9,862 nucleotides of DNA, from positions 1 to 9,862 of the forward strand of contig NZ_JAFBFA010000064.1 in NCBI RefSeq assembly GCF_016909015.1, in the 5' to 3' direction. Below the pieces are notes generated by a model. It was not told the DNA's origin. It made no database searches and saw only the letters and a list, made by a program, of their open reading frames with translations. This DNA comes from Gracilibacillus alcaliphilus (GTDB lineage Bacteria > Bacillota > Bacilli > Bacillales > Amphibacillaceae). Position 1 is the stretch's first letter; every line of letters begins with the position of its first letter. Positions 5,950 through 9,862 of the stretch are shown here, one piece after another. The position numbers and the translations under genes are program-made.

Positions 5950-6269
5950 GTGTAAATCTATCCATTTTTTTGATTATTGCAGGATGTGCTATTGTCACTC
6001 TTATTCCAAGAATACTTCCATTTATTATGGTAAGGAGTATCGACCTTCCTGAAGTGGTCACAAAATGGCTTTCGTTTATTCCGATCTGCATTTTTACCGC
6101 CCTTATTATTGACAGCTTGATAGTAGAAGGCGGTTCTGTACCAGCAATCGATTGGCGTGTCCTGTTGGCTATTATGCCAACGCTTCTGATCGCACTCTGG
6201 ACAAAAAGTCTATCGATTACCGTTATTATTGGTATTATATCGATGGCTTCGATCCGGTTTTTTTTATAG
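5946..6269 (+). CDS. azlD: Branched-chain amino acid exporter small subunit AzlD
   Basis: AzlD is the small membrane partner of AzlC; both are needed for export. The start chosen is the ATG at 5946, which overlaps the azlC stop (ATGA). It has GGAG at 5929-5932 and gives 107 aa, the normal family size. A longer in-frame reading from 5868 would lie inside azlC and is not credible. The protein has four hydrophobic segments (about 6-27, 41-60, 70-86, 88-106) and the family motif TLIPRILPF (18-26) followed by WLSFIP (41-46). Near the 3' end a small stem (ATCGA/TCGAT, 6239-6253) is followed by eight T (6258-6265), which might act as a weak terminator inside the last codons. Confidence 0.92.
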   Translation: MSVNLSIFLIIAGCAIVTLIPRILPFIMVRSIDLPEVVTKWLSFIPICIFTALIIDSLIVEGGSVPAIDWRVLLAIMPTLLIALWTKSLSITVIIGIISMASIRFFL

Positions 6270-6359
6270 TGAAACATGTGGTCCACAGTAGTTGTCGATC
6301 AGGGAGGTTAGCGGCGGCTTTATACCTTCTCGCTTCCTAGCATTGAATAAGTAAAAGAT

Positions 6360-6390
6360 GGAGTGTGTGGTATAATATATCACACATTCC
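6360..6390 (+). promoter_or_regulatory. Extended -10 promoter centred in a long palindrome
   Basis: TGGTATAAT (6368-6376) is a perfect extended -10 box in front of the L7/L12-like gene. It sits at the centre of a dyad: GGAGTGTGTG (6360-6369) pairs with CACACATTCC (6381-6390), with one G-T pair, and pairing can continue inward to leave a 3-nt loop. No T tract follows, so this is not a terminator. A good -35 box is missing (TTGAAT at 6343-6348 is 22 nt away), as is common with extended -10 promoters. The dyad is a candidate operator. Confidence 0.6.
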
Positions 6391-6426
6391 ATGCCAAATT
6401 CACTATCATAGGAGTTGATTTCCATT

Positions 6427-6840
6427 ATGAGTCTTGAAATGATTCTTGTTGTTGTGATCGGGAGCGTTGTATTGTTCATGCTCTTATCTATTATCGGAAA
6501 GAAAGCTAATCATGAGCAGCAAACACCGGAAAATAGAAAAGATCCAGCCGAAATACTCCCTGAAGTACAGCAGCGGCTTCAGGCTGGCGAAGACAAAATA
6601 CGCTTGATTAAATATGTTCGTCAAGAAACTGGACTTGGGCTAAAGGAAGCTAAAGAACTGGTTGACAAGCTGACATATCAAAGAACTTATACCAATCCGG
6701 CAGATACAGATCTATCGTCAAAGGTGCGAGAAATGCTTCAGTCAGGTGTGGGCGAAATTAAAACAATTAAATATGTCCGTGGCGAAACAGGGCTTGGACT
6801 AAAAGAAGCTAAAACGTTTGTCGAAAAAGCAAAAAAATAG
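6427..6840 (+). CDS. Membrane-anchored protein with tandem L7/L12 C-terminal-like motifs
   Basis: This 137-aa protein begins with a hydrophobic helix (about 4-23) ending in a basic KK, followed by a polar linker, so it is probably N-terminally anchored with the rest in the cytoplasm. It then carries two copies of a motif known from the C-terminal domain of ribosomal protein L7/L12: IKYVRQETGLGLKEAKELV (61-79) and IKYVRGETGLGLKEAKTFV (114-132). Over 37-residue windows (46-82 and 99-135) the copies match at 22 positions, with a period of 53 residues. In L7/L12 this helix-loop-helix contacts translation factors; here the partner is unknown. It is not a ribosomal protein, because the L10-binding N-terminal domain is absent. 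The start is the ATG at 6427, since a TTG at 6415 abuts the AGGAG (6410-6414). It is likely expressed from the palindromic promoter at 6360-6390. Confidence 0.85.
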   Translation: MSLEMILVVVIGSVVLFMLLSIIGKKANHEQQTPENRKDPAEILPEVQQRLQAGEDKIRLIKYVRQETGLGLKEAKELVDKLTYQRTYTNPADTDLSSKVREMLQSGVGEIKTIKYVRGETGLGLKEAKTFVEKAKK

Positions 6841-6855
6841 TATAGCCATATTATT

Positions 6856-6885
6856 CAAAAAACTGCCTAATACGATGGTTTTTTG
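6856..6885. terminator. Bidirectional terminator between convergent genes
   Basis: CAAAAAAC (6856-6863) and GTTTTTTG (6878-6885) pair perfectly around a 14-nt loop. The stem is mostly A-T, but both strands carry six T in the distal arm. It lies just past the stop of the L7/L12-like gene and overlaps the last codons of the minus-strand 72-aa gene, fitting a shared terminator for two convergent genes. Confidence 0.5.
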
Positions 6886-7085
6886 TCTATAAGCTTACTA
6901 TATTTACCCGTACCCTCGCCAAAAAACACTCCGATAAAGGCAGCAGGAATTACTTGAAAACCTTCATATATCGTCTCCTCACATTTCAACTCTCCGTTAC
7001 AAACGGCTGAACATGCAAGCCAATAGACTCCTTCCATTGCTTTTAAATGGAAATATATCCTTATTTGCCGTCCAGAAGTATTCAT
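6867..7085 (-). CDS. Small protein of unknown function (72 aa)
   Basis: I do not recognise this 72-aa protein. It has a good ribosome binding site (AAAGGAAG, 7090-7097) and an ATG start at 7085. Visible features are three cysteines (C25, C29, C35) in LACSAVCNGELKCEE, a mildly hydrophobic stretch (VIPAAFIGVFFGEGTG, about 45-60) and a basic, polar end. No clear signal peptide is present. The cysteine spacing could bind a metal or form a disulphide, but this is only a suggestion. The gene is convergent with the L7/L12-like gene and shares its terminator. The ribosome binding site and the first base of the ATG lie in one arm of a perfect 12-bp inverted repeat, which implies translational control or repressor binding. 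A possible promoter is the extended -10 TGATAGAAT on the minus strand (7127-7135). Confidence 0.55.
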   Translation of the reverse strand: MNTSGRQIRIYFHLKAMEGVYWLACSAVCNGELKCEETIYEGFQVIPAAFIGVFFGEGTGKYSKLIDKKPSY

Positions 7086-7113
7086 TATTCTTCCTTTCTA
7101 TAAGGAAGAATAA
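7085..7113 (-). promoter_or_regulatory. Perfect hairpin covering the ribosome binding site of the 72-aa gene
   Basis: TTATTCTTCCTT (7085-7096) and AAGGAAGAATAA (7102-7113) are perfectly complementary over 12 bp with a 5-nt loop. In the minus-strand transcript the downstream arm contains AAGGAAG, the ribosome binding site, and the A of the ATG, so the folded RNA would hide the translation start. There is no T tract after it. It could equally be a DNA operator just downstream of a TGATAGAAT extended -10 box. Confidence 0.65.
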
Positions 7114-7302
7114 ACCTAGTGTATCTATTCTATCAAAGATGTTATGATGTACATTTAGGGCTTTGAAGCTACAATCGATACAGTCTAATTTCCTTTAGCT
7201 GAGATTTGTCAACATCCGTTTCCCCACTTGAAATAAGGAGTGACAGACTTCTGGCCTCAGAACAGAGAGAAACAACCTCTTATATAGAAAGAAGGGTATA
7301 CT

Positions 7303-7998
7303 TTGAGAATTCAACGCTTATCTCCTGTCCCCTTTTTAGTTACAGGGGTATTATTCCTATTATGTTTTGGAATCATTGGCTGGGGCGTTCATTATGAAAA
7401 TAACTGGATAAAGGCTTTTGATTTATCATGGATAGAAAGAATCCAAGGCCCTATTTCAGAAGGTAAAACATCCTTTATTATGGGAACAACAGAACTTGGA
7501 AATATGAAGTTTGTGATTCTATTAACGATTATTCTGTGCCTCGGATTATTTTTCAAACGAAGATTTGCAGAAGGCTTATGGTTCGGTGGTACGATTCTTT
7601 TTTGCGCTGTCATCGGCGGAAAGGTGTTAAAGAAAATATTTGACCGGGACCGCCCCGTATTTTTGCAGCTGGTCGAAAAAACAAATGAAAGTTTTCCAAG
7701 TGGGCACGCCACTGCTGCTACTATTTTTTACGGAATGATTGGATTAGTGCTTATTCTGTTATCGGCTCAGCTATGGAAAAAGGTTGTCATTGGTTTCATC
7801 ACACTTATATGGATTGGTTTTATATTGACCACCAGAGTGTACTTAGGTGTGCATTTCCCCACAGATGTACTGGCTGGCTTTTTTTACGGCTCAGCTGCAG
7901 TCTTCCTTTCAGCAGGTGTTTACCTGATAGTACAAGAGCCGCTTCATCATTTGATTAAAAGGGATGTTCAAAAAATCCGAAGAAAAATGACACAGTAA
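7303..7998 (+). CDS. PAP2-family membrane phosphatase
   Basis: This 231-aa integral membrane phosphatase belongs to the PAP2 (type 2 phosphatidic acid phosphatase) superfamily, which removes phosphate from lipid phosphates such as phosphatidate, phosphatidylglycerophosphate or undecaprenyl pyrophosphate. All three catalytic motifs are intact: KKIFDRDRP (110-118), PSGH (132-135) and R178-x5-H184-x3-D188 (TRVYLGVHFPTD). Six membrane helices are predicted (about 9-30, 68-84, 92-108, 138-156, 161-178, 189-211). The layout resembles Bacillus YodM/PgpB-like proteins, but the substrate cannot be told from sequence. The start is a TTG at 7303 with GAAGGG (7291-7296) at 6-nt spacing. An in-frame TAG lies at 7285-7287 and the next ATG is about 60 codons in, so the TTG is the only sensible start. 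A weak upstream promoter is possible (TTGTCA 7206-7211, TGAAAT 7229-7234). Confidence 0.92.
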   Translation: MRIQRLSPVPFLVTGVLFLLCFGIIGWGVHYENNWIKAFDLSWIERIQGPISEGKTSFIMGTTELGNMKFVILLTIILCLGLFFKRRFAEGLWFGGTILFCAVIGGKVLKKIFDRDRPVFLQLVEKTNESFPSGHATAATIFYGMIGLVLILLSAQLWKKVVIGFITLIWIGFILTTRVYLGVHFPTDVLAGFFYGSAAVFLSAGVYLIVQEPLHHLIKRDVQKIRRKMTQ

Positions 7999-8011
7999 AT
8001 TTCTGCGTTAG

Positions 8012-8027
8012 ATTGGTTATAGCCAAT
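8012..8027. repeat. Small inverted repeat after the phosphatase gene
   Basis: ATTGG (8012-8016) and CCAAT (8023-8027) form a short perfect dyad, extendable by one G-T pair. It has no T tract and lies 14 nt past the stop codon. It may be a minor 3' stem; the strong terminator lies further on. Confidence 0.3.
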
Positions 8028-8078
8028 GGCCACCTGCTTAGTGCGCCTACTCAACGTAAAACCATTGCCTTCGCCAGC

Positions 8079-8126
8079 AAAAAAATCGAGAGAAGAGACT
8101 GTTATGACTCTTCCCTCGATTTTTTT
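8079..8126. terminator. Strong bidirectional intrinsic terminator
   Basis: An A7-TCGAG-AGAAGAG arm (8079-8097) pairs with CTCTTCCCTCGA-T7 (8108-8126) over 19 bp with a single A-C mismatch and a 10-nt loop. Both strands end in seven T, so it should stop the plus-strand phosphatase transcript (stop at 7998) and the minus-strand rarA transcript (stop at 8273). The sequence between 8127 and 8272 shows no gene or other clear structure. Confidence 0.88.
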
Positions 8127-8272
8127 ATGATGACTGGCGTTCTATTTTAAATCACCTGTCAAATTTGTAAAGTACTAACTCCTTCATTCGCTAAACTCTA
8201 CTGACTGACCATGCATCGTCGCGCTAACAAGACCCAAGCCGGACTAGCCGCTTAAACCGTGTGCTCTCGGCT

Positions 8273-9595
8273 CTAATCATTGCGTTTATGCCATTCTTTA
8301 ATATAATGAAGCCGTTCTTTAAACTTTTTCTCGTGTCCTTGCTCTGTTGGAAAATAATATTTCTGTCCTTCCAAGGAAGAGGGCATCGTTTTCATCGTTG
8401 TTAATTTTTCTGTTTCATTATGGGAATACTGATACCCTTTCCCATAATCAAGGTCTTTCATTAATTTCGTTGGTGCATTCCTAATCTGCAGAGGTACAGG
8501 TTCATTAATGGATTCTTTGACATCTTTTTTTGCTTTCAGACGTGCCTTGTATACTGCGTTCGATTTTGGTGCCAGCGATAAATAGATAACTGCTTCTGTC
8601 AAATGGACATCACATTCCGGCATCCCGATAAATCGACATGCTTGGAATACGTCAGTTGTGATACTCAAGGCACGTGTATCTGCCAGTCCTATATCCTCAC
8701 TTGCAAAACGAATTAACCTTCTTGCAATATAGAGAGGGTCTTCTCCCGATTCCAGCATTCTCGACATCCAGTAGATAGCGGCATCTACGTCACTGTTCCG
8801 CATCGATTTATGCAAGGCAGAAATGATATTATAATGTTCTTCCCCATTCTTATCGTACAGCAGCGACGTTCTGGTAATCAGCTGTTTGAGATGTTCATGT
8901 GTGATCATAATACCAGCAGATGTTTCCTCACTATTTAAGACAGCCATTTCTAGCGTATTCAAGGCACTTCTTGCATCCCCATTAGAAAACTTTGCAATCG
9001 CAGTTAAGTCTTGTTCACTTATATAAATTTGCTTATCACCAAAGCCATCTGGATGATGAATTGCTGCTTGCAGAAGCTTAACAATATCCTCGACTTCTAA
9101 TGGTTTTAAGACAAACACCTTACTTCTGGATAAAAGGGCTGCATTGACTTCAAAAGAAGGATTTTCCGTCGTTGCTCCAATTAAAATGATACTGCCCTTC
9201 TCCACATAGGGAAGAAAAGCATCCTGCTGTGCCTTATTAAAGCGGTGGATCTCGTCTATGAAAATAATCGTCTTTTCCCCTAAATCCCTTCTTGTTTCCG
9301 CTTCCTTCATCATATTTTTGATATCCTTGATGCTGCTGTTCACGGCCGAAAACTCAATAAATTTGGATTCTGTCTTGTTTGCAATAATCTCTGCCAAGGT
9401 TGTTTTTCCTACCCCCGGTGGTCCCCAAAAAATCAGTGATGACACCTGATCATTTTCTATAATTTCTCGCAATACCTTACCAGGTGCTAATAAATGCTGC
9501 TGACCGGCAAAACCATCTAATGTTTTCGGACGAATACGGCTGGCAAGCGGGGAATTTCTTCTATTGTCTTCTGAAAAAAGTGATTCCTGCTTCAT
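8273..9595 (-). CDS. rarA: Replication-associated recombination AAA+ ATPase RarA (MgsA)
   Basis: RarA/MgsA (YrvN in B. subtilis) is a cytoplasmic, clamp-loader-like AAA+ ATPase that acts at stalled or blocked replication forks with SSB and recombination proteins. From the ATG at 9595 it has 440 aa, the usual size. Order of motifs: an N-terminal PLASRIRPKTLDGFAGQQHLL (16-36), Walker A GPPGVGKT (58-65), Walker B IIFIDEIHRF (110-119), sensor 1 GATTENPSF (140-148), an arginine-finger candidate R157 (ALLSR) and sensor 2 NGDARSALN (205-213). The rest is the MgsA tetramerisation/C-terminal domain (SMRNSDVDAAIYWMSRMLESGEDPLYIARRL and following). A 24-codon upstream extension to 9667 lacks a ribosome binding site and covers the promoter, so 9595, preceded by GAGGGTGA (9601-9608), is preferred. 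It has its own promoter with a LexA-box-like palindrome, and a strong terminator follows. Confidence 0.95.
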   Translation of the reverse strand: MKQESLFSEDNRRNSPLASRIRPKTLDGFAGQQHLLAPGKVLREIIENDQVSSLIFWGPPGVGKTTLAEIIANKTESKFIEFSAVNSSIKDIKNMMKEAETRRDLGEKTIIFIDEIHRFNKAQQDAFLPYVEKGSIILIGATTENPSFEVNAALLSRSKVFVLKPLEVEDIVKLLQAAIHHPDGFGDKQIYISEQDLTAIAKFSNGDARSALNTLEMAVLNSEETSAGIMITHEHLKQLITRTSLLYDKNGEEHYNIISALHKSMRNSDVDAAIYWMSRMLESGEDPLYIARRLIRFASEDIGLADTRALSITTDVFQACRFIGMPECDVHLTEAVIYLSLAPKSNAVYKARLKAKKDVKESINEPVPLQIRNAPTKLMKDLDYGKGYQYSHNETEKLTTMKTMPSSLEGQKYYFPTEQGHEKKFKERLHYIKEWHKRND

Positions 9596-9638
9596 GTGAG
9601 TCACCCTCTTTCTATTAAGTATTAGCCTCGATACATCT

Positions 9639-9667
9639 ATTCTAACAAACATACGTTTGTTTTTCAT
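9639..9667 (-). promoter_or_regulatory. rarA promoter with LexA-box-like palindrome in its spacer
   Basis: On the minus strand an ATGAAA (-35, 9662-9667) and an extended -10 TGTTAGAAT (9639-9647) are 17 nt apart. The spacer is filled by the dyad AACAAAC-GTAT-GTTTGTT (9644-9661). Its core CAAACGTATGTTTG differs at one position (A for G) from the Bacillus LexA/DinR box CGAACRNRYGTTYG. A repressor bound there would block RNA polymerase. This suggests SOS control of rarA, which is inference from the motif. Confidence 0.6.
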
Positions 9668-9701
9668 GTTTTTTTGTTTATGGAAGTTTTATAAACATTA
9701 T

Positions 9702-9754
9702 TGTTCTCTACTAAATAAGAAAATTGAAACATTACTAGTCAAAAAAAGAGAACA
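9702..9754. repeat. Widely spaced 8-bp inverted repeat
   Basis: TGTTCTCT (9702-9709) and AGAGAACA (9747-9754) are perfect inverted copies, 37 nt apart, between the rarA promoter and the insertion sequence end. A second short dyad, GTTTAT/ATAAAC (9676-9681 and 9691-9696), lies beside it. No gene is seen in this stretch. On the minus strand the first-transcribed arm is followed by seven T (9740-9747 region), so a weak terminator for transcripts leaving the insertion sequence is possible. Confidence 0.35.
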
Positions 9755-9768
9755 TCCGCATCAAATAT

Positions 9769-9862
9769 TGAACTGCACCCTGTCAAGTAGACAGTGAAAA
9801 AACAAAAATCTATGCAACAGTCTGGTACCGATATTCCAACGGTGCCAGGCTGTTTAATTTCT
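9769..9862 (-). mobile_element. End of an IS3-family insertion sequence (partial)
   Basis: The sequence from about 9769 begins with TG and the string AACTGCACCCTGTC, followed by a hairpin (CTGTC 9780-9784, GACAG 9790-9794). It then reaches the stop codon of a transposase read on the minus strand. Terminal TG and CTGCACCC-type ends are typical of the IS150 group of the IS3 family. Only the transposase-3' end of the element is inside the window, so the other terminal repeat and the target duplication cannot be checked. The outer boundary may be off by a few bases. Confidence 0.7.
9810..9862 (-). CDS. IS3-family transposase (OrfB), C-terminal end only
   Basis: The last 16 codons and the TAG (9810-9812) of a transposase are present, reading KLNSLAPLEYRYQTVA. 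The pattern LN-x-L-x-P-x-EYR, a few residues before the stop, is the usual end of the DDE integrase subunit (OrfB) of IS3-family elements, just after its conserved YNxxR-type region. The gene runs off the right edge of the window, so its integrity is unknown. The stop lies about 40 nt inside the element end, as expected for this family. Confidence 0.72.
   Translation of the reverse strand, partial: KLNSLAPLEYRYQTVA

Noticed and set aside
6415..6426. TTG at 6415 as the start of the L7/L12-like gene
   Set aside because: It directly touches the AGGAG, leaving no spacing, so the ATG at 6427 is preferred.
7206..7397. Plus-strand frame overlapping the start of the PAP2 gene
   Set aside because: It runs into the PAP2 coding region in another frame, has no ribosome binding site and no recognisable protein features.
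8157..8162. Minus-strand TTGACA at 8157-8162 as a promoter
   Set aside because: No -10 box lies at suitable spacing and no gene lies downstream in that direction.
9596..9667. Longer rarA start at 9667
   Set aside because: There is no ribosome binding site, the extra 24 residues are not part of the RarA family, and the segment contains the promoter and palindrome.
1..9862. CRISPR array, tRNA, rRNA or known riboswitch
   Set aside because: I looked for regular repeat-spacer patterns, tRNA-like cloverleaf segments and T-box or other conserved leader motifs, and saw none.

Overview
The window looks like chromosomal DNA of a low-GC Gram-positive bacterium of the family Bacillaceae. The evidence is a MotA/MotB pair close in sequence and charge pattern to the Bacillus type, strong AGGAG-type ribosome binding sites on nearly every gene, a sigma-D flagellar promoter, and TGn-extended -10 boxes. 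The genus cannot be fixed by reading alone. The strongly acidic extracellular linker of MotB would fit a salt-tolerant member, but that is inference.

Layout, left to right. (1) 86-1867: a motA-motB operon on the minus strand, with a sigma-D promoter (TAAA-N15-ACCGATAT) in front and an intrinsic terminator behind. It encodes the flagellar stator. (2) 1868-2387: about 500 bases without a convincing gene. They hold several perfect inverted repeats, two tiny minus-strand reading frames that may be remnants of a small membrane protein, an orphan strong Shine-Dalgarno sequence and a palindromic operator-like repeat. (3) 2388-2996: a RibD-C/dihydrofolate-reductase-like protein on the plus strand. 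(4) 3122-5125: three minus-strand genes, in transcription order a HTH-cupin regulator, a luciferase-like flavin oxidoreductase and an 88-aa protein of unknown function. (5) 5224-6269: azlC-azlD, a two-subunit branched-chain amino acid exporter, transcribed divergently from the HTH-cupin regulator and probably controlled by it. (6) 6427-6840: a membrane-anchored protein with two copies of an L7/L12 C-terminal-like motif. Its promoter -10 box sits in the centre of a long hairpin. (7) 6867-7085: a 72-aa protein of unknown function on the minus strand, whose ribosome binding site is locked in a perfect 12-bp inverted repeat. (8) 7303-7998: a PAP2-family membrane phosphatase with a TTG start. (9) 8273-9595: rarA (mgsA), a replication-associated AAA+ ATPase on the minus strand, with a LexA-box-like palindrome filling the spacer of its promoter. 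(10) 9769-9862: one end of an IS3-family insertion sequence with the last 16 codons of its transposase, cut by the window edge.

Most genes are ordinary housekeeping or accessory functions, and I see no clear new multi-gene system such as a defence island, CRISPR array or biosynthetic cluster. The items most worth following are the tandem L7/L12-like membrane protein, the palindromes lying on promoters or ribosome binding sites (6360-6390, 7085-7113, 9644-9661, 2339-2358), and the regulator/flavin oxidoreductase/AzlCD neighbourhood.
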